From contig DASZJZ010000260.1 in assembly GCA_035947555.1 (NCBI GenBank), positions 1 to 16,172 on the forward strand: a stretch of DNA of 16,172 nucleotides, written 5' to 3'. The notes beneath the pieces are model-generated. The model had not been told where the DNA came from and made no database searches. It saw only the letters and a list, made by a program, of their open reading frames with translations. The stretch comes from JACVRW01 sp035947555 (GTDB lineage: Bacteria > Actinomycetota > Thermoleophilia > Solirubrobacterales > Thermoleophilaceae). Numbering within the stretch: the stretch's first letter is position 1; every line of letters begins with the position of its first letter. Made by a program: the position numbers and the translations under genes. Below, in pieces: positions 6,576 to 15,271 of this stretch.

Positions 6576-7634
6576 TCAGCCGGCGGCGGTGCTTTGAGCC
6601 GCTGGCGCCGTCGAACCCCTCACCACCAGTCTCGGCTCGAGCCTGACCTCACGCGGCGGCGAGTCCCCGTCCTGGAGGCGCTCCAGCATCAGCTGCGCCG
6701 CCGCCTTGCCGATCTCGTAGTGGGGGATGTGGATCGTCGTGAGCGGCGGCTGGAAGCGAGCCGCGAAGGGCATGTCGTTGAACCCGACGACAGAGATGTC
6801 CTCGGGGCAGCGCACCCCGCGTTCGGCGAACACGTCATAGCAGCCCAGCGCGATGAGGTCGTTCGCGGCCGCGATCGCCGTGAAGCTCCGCCCGTCGGCG
6901 ATGAGCTGCCGGCACAGGCGCGCGCCCTCGGACTCCGTGAACGCCTCCGCCACCAGCACGAGCTCGGGGTCGGGCTCGACGCCGGCGACGCGCATCGTCT
7001 CGTGGAAGCTCTCGTGGCGGTCCAGGCCGGTGGAGTAGTCGAGCGGCCCGGCCAGATGCGCGATGCGCGTATGGCCCAGCGACAGCAGGTGCTCCACCGA
7101 CAGCCGCATGCCCATCCGGTCGTCCGCCGTCGCCGAGCTCACCGGGAGCTCCGGCTGGCGCCTGTTCACGAGCACGAGCTCGATGCCCGCTTCGAGCAGC
7201 GCGTCGTGCAGGCGGTGGTCGCGGCGCGCCGTGGCAGCGATGATGCCGTCCACCTGCCGCGCCCGCATCGCTTGCGAGTCGAGCAGCTCGCGCTCGGGGT
7301 CGTTGTCCGTGTTCGCGGTGAGGGGCGTGTACCCGCCGGTCTCCAGCCGGTCCTCGATGCCGCGCAAGATCGGCGGGAACAGCGGGTTCGTGAGGTCCGG
7401 GATCAGCACCCCGATCGTGTACGACCGGTTGGTCTTCAGCCCGCGTGCGATCGGGTTGGGCTGGTAGCCGAGCTCCTCCGCCGCCTTCAGCACCCGTCGC
7501 GCCGTCTCCTCGTTGACGAGCGGCCGGGTCTCCTCGTTGAGGGCCCTGGACACCGTTGCCGGGTGCACCCCCGCCACGCGCGCGACGTCCCGCAGAGTCA
7601 CGGCGGCGCCGGCCCTGACGTTCGAGGTCGTCAT
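6576..7634 (-). CDS. LacI/PurR-family transcriptional regulator
   Basis: DNA-binding repressor-type regulator of 352 residues, full length for the family. The N-terminal helix-turn-helix is TLRDVARVAGVHPATVSRAL (residues 13-32). The hinge helix follows at about 59-70 (YQPNPIARGLKTNRS). The ligand domain of the periplasmic-binding fold starts with IGVLIPDLTNPLFPPILRGI and ends in the usual ISVVGFNDMPFAARFQPPLT segment. It probably controls the transport genes downstream, because two LacI-type operators sit in their promoter and a third overlaps its own start region, implying autoregulation. ATG 7634 has no Shine-Dalgarno. A CATAAT box ends 9 nt upstream, so the message may be nearly leaderless. 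Effector is unknown: LacI-family regulators mostly sense sugars or nucleosides, which is not obviously what these importers carry. Confidence 0.95.
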   Translation of the reverse strand: MTTSNVRAGAAVTLRDVARVAGVHPATVSRALNEETRPLVNEETARRVLKAAEELGYQPNPIARGLKTNRSYTIGVLIPDLTNPLFPPILRGIEDRLETGGYTPLTANTDNDPERELLDSQAMRARQVDGIIAATARRDHRLHDALLEAGIELVLVNRRQPELPVSSATADDRMGMRLSVEHLLSLGHTRIAHLAGPLDYSTGLDRHESFHETMRVAGVEPDPELVLVAEAFTESEGARLCRQLIADGRSFTAIAAANDLIALGCYDVFAERGVRCPEDISVVGFNDMPFAARFQPPLTTIHIPHYEIGKAAAQLMLERLQDGDSPPREVRLEPRLVVRGSTAPAAQSTAAG

Positions 7635-7643
7635 CGATCAGAG

Positions 7644-7649
7644 ATTATG
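7644..7649 (-). promoter_or_regulatory. Possible -10 box of lacI (CATAAT)
   Basis: On the minus strand CATAAT is 5/6 to TATAAT and lies 9 nt before ATG 7634, so the transcript would have a leader of only a few nt. No convincing -35 is seen at 16-18 bp. The operator at 7648-7661 overlaps it. Confidence 0.45.
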
Positions 7650-7661
7650 CACTCGTTTGCA
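7648..7661. promoter_or_regulatory. LacI-type operator O3 (TGCACTCGTTTGCA) between lacI and the MFS gene
   Basis: It matches O1/O2 at 12 of 14 positions and has the same central CG and symmetric TGCA ends. It overlaps the putative lacI -10 box and ends only 7 nt before the proposed MFS start, so a single site could control both divergent genes. Confidence 0.7.
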
Positions 7662-7668
7662 GCCGGAT

Positions 7669-9279
7669 TTGGCCACCACCTCGACCGCACAGACCGACGC
7701 GTCGGCGCTCGCGCCGCTGCGCCGCCCCGGCTTCCGCGCCGCCTGGACGGCGCTGGCGGGCACACAGCTCGTGGTATGGATGAACACCGTCGGGGCGGTC
7801 ACGGTGATCGCCGCGCTGTCGGACTCCCCCACCCTCATCGCCCTGGTCCAGACCGCCAACAGCGCGCCGGCCGTGCTGCTGGCGCTGGTGATGGGATCGA
7901 TGGCGGACATCGTCGACCGCCGCCGCTTCGCGATCGCCTCGCAGAGCTGGATGCTCCTCTCCGTGGCGGCGCTCGCCGTGCTCACGCTGAGCGACGCGAT
8001 CACGCCCGGCCTCGCGCTCGGGCTCACGTTCGCGCTCGGCGCCGGCATGGCCACCACCTTCGTCATCTACCAGGCGCTCACGCAGGACTTCGTGCCACGC
8101 GACGAGCTGCTCTCGGCGGTGGCGCTCAACGGCGTGGCCATCAACCTGGCGCGGGCAGCAGGGCCGGCGCTGGCCGGGCTGATCATCGCGGCGATGAGCG
8201 CGGGGGCGCTGTTCGCCGTGGAGGCCGGGCTGCTCGTCGCCGTCGTCGGGTTGGTAGTCCTCCGGGTCCGGCCGCCCGGTCCTGCGCGAGCCTCCGGGGA
8301 GCGGTTCGCACCGGCCGTGCGGGCCGGCCTCCGCTTCGTCCGCTTCTCCCCTCCGGTGCGCACCGTGCTGCTCCGTGGGGCGGCGTTCTCGGTGTCCGCC
8401 AGCGCGCTCTGGGCGCTGCTGCCGGTGGCGGCGCTCGGGCGCCTCGGACTGTCGGAGAGCAGCTTCGGGCTGCTGATGGGCTGCGTCGGCACCGGCGCGA
8501 TTCTCGGCGCGAGCATGCTGCCGCGGCTGCGCCGGCGCTTCGCGTTCGACCGCATGATCGCGCTTGCCAGCCTCGGTCTGGCGGCCGGCCTGATCGCCCT
8601 CGCCTACGTCCCGTGGGCCGAGCTCGTCGCCGTCACCCTGGTGCTCACCGGCGCGTGCTGGCTGACCGTCCTGTCCTCGCTCAACTCTTCGGCCCAGAGG
8701 GTCGCCCCGCGCTGGGTCCGGGCGCGAACCCTGGCGGCGTTCCAGCTCGTCATGCAGGGTGGGCTCGCCGCCGGCAGCCTCAGCTGGGGATTGGTGACCG
8801 GGGCGGCGGACGTGGAGACCGCGCTCACGATCGCGGCGGCCGGGCTCGTGGCGGGCGTCGTGCTCGCGCGCCGCTGGCCGCTCGGCGCCACCGAGGTGCG
8901 CGACCTGTCCCCCGCGGGCGTGTGGTCCGATCCGCACGTGGACGTCGAGCCGCGCCCGGACGACGGCCCTGTGCTGGTCACTGTCGAGTACGAGATCGAC
9001 CCCGCGGACGCCGAGCGCTTCGTTGCGGCGATGGAGGACGTCGGCCGCATACGGCGTCGCGACGGCGCGTTCCGCTGGAACCTGTACGCGGACCTCGAGC
9101 GGCCCGGGCAGTACCTCGAGACGTTCGTGGTGGACTCCTGGTCCGAGCACCTGCGCCAGCACGGGCGCCTCACGGTCGCCGACCTCGAGCTGACCAGGCT
9201 CGCGCGGTCGTTCCACCGCGGCGAGGAGCCGCCGGTGGTGCGCCACCTGCTGTGGGCGCGGGCGACCCTCGGTCCGTAG
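7669..9279 (+). CDS. MFS transporter, MFS_3/transmembrane secretion effector (EntS-like) family
   Basis: Membrane efflux protein of about 536 residues. The N-terminal part (about 15-405) is a major facilitator fold: first helix RAAWTALAGTQLVVWMNTVG, A-like loop MADIVDRRRFAIASQ, and FVPRDELLSAVALNGVAINL, typical of MFS_3. After the last helix comes a soluble C-terminal domain (about 430-536). It contains VLVTVEYEIDPADAERFVAAM, FRWNLYADLERPGQYLETFV and SWSEHLRQH, which look like the antibiotic-biosynthesis-monooxygenase-like tail known in this family. Start is uncertain: no ATG or GTG exists upstream of the first helix within a non-coding stretch. I chose TTG 7669; TTG 7657 is the alternative. 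No ribosome site is clear. It is divergent from lacI and shares operator O3. The exported compound is unknown. Confidence 0.9.
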   Translation: MATTSTAQTDASALAPLRRPGFRAAWTALAGTQLVVWMNTVGAVTVIAALSDSPTLIALVQTANSAPAVLLALVMGSMADIVDRRRFAIASQSWMLLSVAALAVLTLSDAITPGLALGLTFALGAGMATTFVIYQALTQDFVPRDELLSAVALNGVAINLARAAGPALAGLIIAAMSAGALFAVEAGLLVAVVGLVVLRVRPPGPARASGERFAPAVRAGLRFVRFSPPVRTVLLRGAAFSVSASALWALLPVAALGRLGLSESSFGLLMGCVGTGAILGASMLPRLRRRFAFDRMIALASLGLAAGLIALAYVPWAELVAVTLVLTGACWLTVLSSLNSSAQRVAPRWVRARTLAAFQLVMQGGLAAGSLSWGLVTGAADVETALTIAAAGLVAGVVLARRWPLGATEVRDLSPAGVWSDPHVDVEPRPDDGPVLVTVEYEIDPADAERFVAAMEDVGRIRRRDGAFRWNLYADLERPGQYLETFVVDSWSEHLRQHGRLTVADLELTRLARSFHRGEEPPVVRHLLWARATLGP

Positions 9280-9292
9280 CCCTCGCCGCACC

Positions 9293-9298
9293 TATCCT
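9293..9298 (+). promoter_or_regulatory. Possible leaderless promoter -10 box (TATCCT) of the winged-helix gene
   Basis: TATCCT is followed by exactly 6 nt and then ATG 9305, so transcription would begin at the start codon. No ribosome binding site is present in the 25-nt gap behind the MFS gene. No clear -35 is visible. Confidence 0.4.
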
Positions 9299-9304
9299 CG
9301 CGGC

Positions 9305-10417
9305 ATGGCCCAGCAGCTGCTCCAGGTCACGCGTGGGCAGGCGCTGTCGTTCCGGGTGAGGCGGCATCACCTCGCCGAGCGGCTCGACGCGTCTGGCGTG
9401 GAGCCCGCCGCGATCGTCGGGCTGCAGGACACGCCGCCCGGGACCGCCGCCCTCGCACTGGCCGCGCGCGCGGACGCACCGCCCGAGGCGCTCGGCGAGC
9501 TGGTGCTGGTGCCTAGCGTCCGCGGCGCGCCGCTGGCGGTGGCTCGGCGGGACCTGCCCGTCTTCACCGCGGGACTCGAGCCGCCCGACGAGGAGGCGGC
9601 GAGGGCCGTGGTCGGCAACGCCTGGAAGCCACTGGACGGCATCACCGCGATGGAGGCGCTTGATCGCGTCAGCGATGCGGTACGGGACAGCCTGCGCGAC
9701 GGCCCGCTCCCCCGCGACGACTTCCACCAGGCTCTCCGCGACCGCCTGCCGGCGGAGCTCCTGTGGTGGTGCAGGGGCTGCAAGAGCCACCACGTGCACC
9801 CGTCGCTCTGGCGCGCCACCGGCATCAGGGGCGTGCTGGCGATCGTGGGACGCGAGGGCCGCAGCGCGGTCTTCGGCCTGCCGCCGGAGTCGCCACAGGT
9901 GGACGACCCCGGCGCGGAGCTCGCCAGGCGCTTCCTGCGGGCCTACGGCCCGGCGCGGCCCAGGCTGCTGGCTGACTGGGCCGGTCTGGCGCCGTCCCAC
10001 GCCCGCGCGCTCTGGGACCGTTCAGGCTCGCTGGCGCTCGTGGACCTGGAGGGAACGCGAGCGTGGATCCTCGCCGCGGATGAGCCGGCGCTCGTGGAAG
10101 GTGCGGAGATCGGGGGCGTAAGGCTGCTCCCGAACCTCGACCCGCTGAACGCCGGCAGGGACCGCGAGCTGCTTGTGCCGGACCCCGGCGTGCGGAAGCG
10201 GATCTGGACGGTCCTCGGCGGCCCCGGGGTCGTGCTGGTAGCCGGCCGGGTGGCGGGTCTATGGCGGCCGGCGAAGAAGGGCAAGCGGCTGGTCGTGACG
10301 GTGGAGCCGCTCGGGAGGCTCAGTGCGGCGGCAAGGGAGGAGGTGGCCGCCGAGGTCGAGCGGATCGCGCCGTACCGGGGCGCCGCGACCGGGGAGTTGC
10401 GGGTCGGGCCGATTTGA
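9305..10417 (+). CDS. Winged-helix DNA-binding protein of the AlkZ/YcaQ (DUF1006, HTH_42) superfamily
   Basis: A 370-residue protein of the family that includes the interstrand-crosslink glycosylase AlkZ and antibiotic-linked relatives. Recognisable blocks are VTRGQALSFRVRRHHLAERL near the N-terminus, GLQDTPPGTAALALAARAD (about 39-57), FLRAYGPARPRLLADWAGL in the centre, LLPNLDPLNAGRDRELLVPD, and a C-terminal GGPGVVLVAGRVAGLWRPAKKG. A CRGCKSHHVHP stretch (about 156-166) has the look of a small metal site. I cannot identify glycosylase catalytic residues with confidence, so enzymatic activity is open and a DNA-damage role is only family inference. It sits 25 nt behind the MFS exporter on the same strand and meets the DMT gene tail to tail with 4 nt between stops. 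Exporter plus AlkZ-like protein would suit self-protection, but this is speculative. Confidence 0.87.
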   Translation: MAQQLLQVTRGQALSFRVRRHHLAERLDASGVEPAAIVGLQDTPPGTAALALAARADAPPEALGELVLVPSVRGAPLAVARRDLPVFTAGLEPPDEEAARAVVGNAWKPLDGITAMEALDRVSDAVRDSLRDGPLPRDDFHQALRDRLPAELLWWCRGCKSHHVHPSLWRATGIRGVLAIVGREGRSAVFGLPPESPQVDDPGAELARRFLRAYGPARPRLLADWAGLAPSHARALWDRSGSLALVDLEGTRAWILAADEPALVEGAEIGGVRLLPNLDPLNAGRDRELLVPDPGVRKRIWTVLGGPGVVLVAGRVAGLWRPAKKGKRLVVTVEPLGRLSAAAREEVAAEVERIAPYRGAATGELRVGPI

Positions 10418-10421
10418 CCCT

Positions 10422-10868
10422 TCAGTCCCGCACGATCAGGACCGTGCCGGCCGCCAGCAGCGCGATCCCCAGCACCTTCTCCCAGGTCACCGCGCGCTCC
10501 TCCAGCCCGAGCACGCCCAGCCGGTCCAGCACCACGGAGAGGGCGAGCTGGCCCGCGATCACCGCCGCCGTGACCCCGCCCGCACCGAGCTCCCGCACCG
10601 CGATCAGGGTGGTCACCACGATGGCCACTCCGCCGGTGCCGCCCAGCACCCAGTAGTACCAGGCGGGCGTGGAGGCGCCGTCCTCGCCGGCGAACCCTCC
10701 CGCGAAGGCGAAGGTGATCGCGAGCACGCAGACCGTCCCGATCACGAAGTTCACCGACGCCGCCCCGAACGTCCCCAGCGACTTCGACAGCACGTTGTTC
10801 GCCGGCGCCTGCGCGGCGACGAAACCGCCCGCAGCCACCGTCACGAGGACGGCGACCTCCTTGCTCAC
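10422..10868 (-). CDS. DMT-superfamily small membrane protein, YdcZ/DUF606 family
   Basis: A 148-residue hydrophobic protein, the usual length of single-unit DUF606 (YdcZ) members of the drug/metabolite transporter superfamily. It shows about five membrane segments, with the family features GGFVAAQAPANNVLSKSLG at residues 14-32, then AASVNFVIGTVCVL, the TPAWYYWVLGGTGGVAIVV block, and GQLALSVVLDRLGVLGLEER near the C-terminus. The start is GTG 10868, which overlaps the polA stop in a GTGA, so translation is probably coupled to polA. Its function is unknown. Homologous paired or fused DUF606 units exist, and here there is only one. No terminator is visible in the 4-nt gap to the convergent gene. 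Confidence 0.9.
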   Translation of the reverse strand: MSKEVAVLVTVAAGGFVAAQAPANNVLSKSLGTFGAASVNFVIGTVCVLAITFAFAGGFAGEDGASTPAWYYWVLGGTGGVAIVVTTLIAVRELGAGGVTAAVIAGQLALSVVLDRLGVLGLEERAVTWEKVLGIALLAAGTVLIVRD

Positions 10869-13735
10869 TTGGCCTCGAGCCAGTTCCGGCCGGCGCCCAC
10901 GTCCACCTCGAGCGGCGGGTCCATCTCGAACGCGCCGGCCATCTCACGTCGCACGATCTCGGACGCCTCGTCAACCTCGGCCTCGGGACCCTCGAAGAGC
11001 AGCTCGTCGTGGATCTGCAGCACCAGCTTGGTCTCGAGGCCGGCGGCGCGTAGCTCGTCGCGGCAGCGCACCATCGCCACCTTGATGATGTCGGCCGCCG
11101 TTCCCTGGATGACCATGTTCACCGCAAGCCGCTCGCCGAGGCTGCGGGTCTGGTACTGGCGCGATCTCAGCTCCGGCACGCGCCGGATGCGGCCGAACAG
11201 CGTGCTCACGTACCCCTCGGTCGTGGCGTTCGAGATCGTCCTGTCGATGAACTCCTTCACCTTCGGGAAGCGCTCCAGGTAGGCGTCGATGAACTGCTGC
11301 GCCTCCTCCTGTTCGATCTGCAGCCGGTCGGCCAGCCCGTAGGCCGATAGCCCGTAGACGATCCCGTAGTTGACCATCTTGGCCTTCGAACGCGTGCCGG
11401 GGTCGGTCTTGCCGCCCAGGATCGCCTCCGCCGTGGCGGTGTGGACGTCCTCGCCGCGCCTGAAGATCTCCTTCAGCACCGGCTCGTCCGCGATGTGCGC
11501 GAGCAGGCGCAGCTCGACCTGCGAGTAGTCGGCCGAGATCAGGCTGTTGCCGCCGTCGGCGACGAAGCAGGCCCGGATCTCGCGGCCCTGCTCGGTGCGG
11601 ATCGGGATGTTCTGGAGGTTCGGATCGGTGCTCGACAGCCGCCCGGTGGTCGTGGCCGTCTGGTTGAAGGTCGTGTGGAGGCGACCGTGCTCGTCCACCA
11701 GCTCGGGGAAGGCGTCGAGGTAGGTGGACTTGAGCTTCGTGACCTCGCGCCACTCCTCGATCGCCGGGACGATCTCGTGCTCGTGGCGGATCGCCTGCAG
11801 CACGCGAGCATCGGTGGAGAAACCGGTCTTGCCGCGCCGCTTGCGGGACAGCCCCAGCTTGTCGAACAGGATCGGCGCGAGCTGCTGGGGGGAACCGATC
11901 GTGAACTCCTCGCCGGCCAGCTCCCACACGCGCCGCTCGAGCTCGGCGGCGCGCTCGTCGAAGCGCCGGCTGATCTCCGCGAGGCGCTGCACGTCGAGCT
12001 TGATGCCGGCGCGCTCCATCTCCACGAGCACGTCCACCAGCGGCAGCTCGATCTCGTGGAACAGCCTGGTGAGGCCGTCCTCGTCGAGGCGGACGCGCTG
12101 GCGGTCGGCGAGCACCCTGGTGAGCACCGCCCGCTCGGCCACCCCGTTCCCGCTGTTCACCTGGACGCCCAGGCCCGCCTCAGCGGCGAGCTCGTCGAGC
12201 GGGTAGCCCCGGCGGGCGGGGTCGATCAGGTAGGCGGCGACCATCGTGTCGTGCTCGAGCGGCGGCGCGGCGCACGGATCGTCGGCCATCGCGATCGTCT
12301 TCCAGTCGTGCGCCACGACCGGCCGGTCACCGCGGGCCATGACGAAGGCGGCGAGCGTCTCGGCCTGTGAGAGGAGGACGTCGCCGCCAGCCCAGGCGGC
12401 GACAGTGAGCGGCCCGCGCGGACCGGCGGTGTCGAAGTCGAAAGAGCCCTGGCCGAAGCGGGTCGCGGGCGCGGCGGCGCCGGCGCCCGCGGAAGCGGTG
12501 CGCCGCGCTGAGGTCGCAGGCGGGGCCTCCGCGATGGCGACGGAGTCGTCGGCGGCGAGCACCGCGCGATCGTCGGGGGCGAGGGCCACAGGATCGTCGG
12601 GGGCGAGCGCCGCGGGATCGTCGGGGGCGAGGGCCGCAGGATCGTCGGGGGCGAGCGCCGCGGAGTCGAGCGCTCCGGCGGCGTCGGCGTCGAACGCCGC
12701 CACGGCCGCCGCCACCTCGTCCGGGGCCTCCCCCGGCCGCAGCGCCGCTATCGCCACCAGCTCGCCGTCCAGCGTCGCCAGCTCGGTCAGGGGCACCTCG
12801 CGCGCCTCCACCTCGATCAGCTCCTCCACGCGTTCGGCGGGCGCGGCGTCGTCCTCGCCGAGCGCCTCCTCCAGGCGCTCGAGCGGCGCGCGCAGCTCGA
12901 ACTCCCGGAAGGTCGCGCGCAGCGCCGAGCGGTCCGGCTCCCGCGCGGCTATCCCGTCGAGGTCGATGTCCACGTCGATGTCGCGCTGGGCCGTGGCGAG
13001 CTGCTTCGAGATGCGCGCGTCCTCGGCGTGCTCGGTCAGGTTCTGCTTGCGCTTTGCCCCCGAGATGCCGTCGATGTTCGACAGCACGCCCTCCAGGTCG
13101 CCCCACTGCTGGAGCAGCTGCGACGCCGTCTTGTCGCCGATCCCCGGCACGCCCGGGATGTTGTCCGAGGTGTCGCCCTTCAGCCCTACGAAGTCGGGGA
13201 TCAGCTCGGGCGGGATGCCGTAGCGGTCGAGGATCGCGTCCCGGTCGTAGATCTTCGTGTCGGTGATGCCGCGCCCCGTGGCCATCACCCGCACGCCGGG
13301 CTCCACGAGCTGGAACAGGTCGCGGTCGCCCGTCACGATCGTCACCTCGATGCCCTGTTCGCGCGCCTCGCGGGCCAGCGTGGCGATCACGTCGTCGGCC
13401 TCGTAGCCCTGCACCTTGACGTTGCGGTACCCGAACGACTCGACCAGCGGGTGGAGATGCGGCCACTGCTCGGCCAGCAGGTCGGGGCGCTCGCGGCGAC
13501 CCGCCTTGTACTCGTCGTAGACCACCTCGCGGCCCGACATGCCCGCGTCCCACACCACCAGCGTCGGTTTGACGCCGTAGTCGGAGATGAGCTTCACGAG
13601 CATGGACGCGAACCCGAAGATCGCGCTCGTCGGGAAGCCCTTCGAAGTGGAGATCGACTCCGGAAGCGCGAAGAAGGCGCGGAAGACGAGGCTGTTGCCG
13701 TCGATCAGGAAGAGCTCACGAGGAGGGTTGGGCAC
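10865..13735 (-). CDS. polA: DNA polymerase I
   Basis: Repair and Okazaki-processing polymerase of about 956 residues. The N-terminal 5'-nuclease (1 to about 290) keeps its acidic residues: LIDGNS (Asp12), YEADDVIATLA, VTGDRDLFQLV and GLKGDTSDNIPGVPGIGDKTA. A linker at about 300-410 holds a 24-bp repeat array. The 3'-exonuclease-like domain follows (FDTAGPRGPLTVAAW, HDWKTIAMA, HDTMVAAYLIDP) but lacks the paired Asp/Glu of active proofreading. The polymerase domain has motif A DYSQVELRLLAHIA (Asp736), O-helix RSKAKMVNYGIVYG with Tyr790 where E. coli and Taq have Phe, and motif C HDE at about 909-911. Start: GTG 13735 or GTG 13741; the first lies 6 nt behind TACGAT and suits a leaderless message. 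The much longer open frame upstream is a shadow of the malic enzyme gene. Confidence 0.97.
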   Translation of the reverse strand: MPNPPRELFLIDGNSLVFRAFFALPESISTSKGFPTSAIFGFASMLVKLISDYGVKPTLVVWDAGMSGREVVYDEYKAGRRERPDLLAEQWPHLHPLVESFGYRNVKVQGYEADDVIATLAREAREQGIEVTIVTGDRDLFQLVEPGVRVMATGRGITDTKIYDRDAILDRYGIPPELIPDFVGLKGDTSDNIPGVPGIGDKTASQLLQQWGDLEGVLSNIDGISGAKRKQNLTEHAEDARISKQLATAQRDIDVDIDLDGIAAREPDRSALRATFREFELRAPLERLEEALGEDDAAPAERVEELIEVEAREVPLTELATLDGELVAIAALRPGEAPDEVAAAVAAFDADAAGALDSAALAPDDPAALAPDDPAALAPDDPVALAPDDRAVLAADDSVAIAEAPPATSARRTASAGAGAAAPATRFGQGSFDFDTAGPRGPLTVAAWAGGDVLLSQAETLAAFVMARGDRPVVAHDWKTIAMADDPCAAPPLEHDTMVAAYLIDPARRGYPLDELAAEAGLGVQVNSGNGVAERAVLTRVLADRQRVRLDEDGLTRLFHEIELPLVDVLVEMERAGIKLDVQRLAEISRRFDERAAELERRVWELAGEEFTIGSPQQLAPILFDKLGLSRKRRGKTGFSTDARVLQAIRHEHEIVPAIEEWREVTKLKSTYLDAFPELVDEHGRLHTTFNQTATTTGRLSSTDPNLQNIPIRTEQGREIRACFVADGGNSLISADYSQVELRLLAHIADEPVLKEIFRRGEDVHTATAEAILGGKTDPGTRSKAKMVNYGIVYGLSAYGLADRLQIEQEEAQQFIDAYLERFPKVKEFIDRTISNATTEGYVSTLFGRIRRVPELRSRQYQTRSLGERLAVNMVIQGTAADIIKVAMVRCRDELRAAGLETKLVLQIHDELLFEGPEAEVDEASEIVRREMAGAFEMDPPLEVDVGAGRNWLEAK
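12543..12662. repeat. In-frame 24-bp tandem repeat array in polA (five units)
   Basis: Units start at 12543, 12567, 12591, 12615 and 12639. The last four differ at only a few positions, and the first is more diverged. On the minus strand they encode about residues 359-398 of Pol I as repeats of AALAPDDP. Alternating units share the same third-position variants, suggesting duplication of a two-unit block. The array lies between the 5'-nuclease and the exonuclease-like domain. Confidence 0.9.
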
Positions 13736-13741
13736 GGCCAC

Positions 13742-13747
13742 ATCGTA
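13742..13747 (-). promoter_or_regulatory. Possible leaderless promoter -10 box of polA (TACGAT)
   Basis: On the minus strand TACGAT is followed by GTGGCC and then GTG 13735, placing the predicted transcription start on the start codon. No ribosome site is seen. The TTGACA just upstream is only 3 nt from this box and cannot serve as its -35. Confidence 0.4.
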
Positions 13748-13751
13748 GGCT
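13746..13751 (+). promoter_or_regulatory. Possible leaderless promoter -10 box of the malic enzyme gene (TAGGCT)
   Basis: TAGGCT ends 8 nt before ATG 13760, and no Shine-Dalgarno lies in between. It overlaps the opposing polA box by two bases. There is no recognisable -35. Confidence 0.4.
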
Positions 13752-13759
13752 GTCAACGG

Positions 13760-15217
<1,458 letters not shown>

Positions 15218-15223
15218 TAGGAG

Positions 15224-15243
15224 CCGGGGGCTCACGCCCCCGG
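15224..15243 (+). other. Hairpin between the malic enzyme and epimerase genes
   Basis: CCGGGGGC-TCAC-GCCCCCGG gives a perfect 8-bp GC stem with a 4-nt loop, 6 nt behind the malic enzyme stop. No T-tract follows, so it is not a standard intrinsic terminator. It could attenuate read-through or protect the 3' end of the upstream message. Confidence 0.6.
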
Positions 15244-15271
15244 ACCCCCGCTGATGATTGGCTTGCGGAGT

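Noticed and set aside
6594..9359. A 921-codon plus-strand open frame across lacI and the MFS gene.
   Set aside because: It is antisense to lacI and out of frame with the MFS gene, with low-complexity Arg/Ala/Pro composition. The LacI and MFS readings have clear domains.
10415..10425. A terminator between the convergent winged-helix and DUF606 genes.
   Set aside because: Only 4 nt separate the stops, and I could find no stem with a T-tract around them.
12543..12662. The regular 24-bp repeats as a CRISPR array.
   Set aside because: The units are contiguous without spacers, in frame with polA, and encode a repeating peptide.
13752..13757. TTGACA on the minus strand as a -35 box for polA.
   Set aside because: The matching -10 would have to lie inside the start of the coding region at about 13729-13734, where the sequence is GCCCAA. 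The nearby TACGAT is only 3 nt away.
13028..13759. An upstream extension of the malic enzyme frame.
   Set aside because: It runs antisense through the polA 5'-nuclease region and has no domain. The ACT domain begins directly after ATG 13760.
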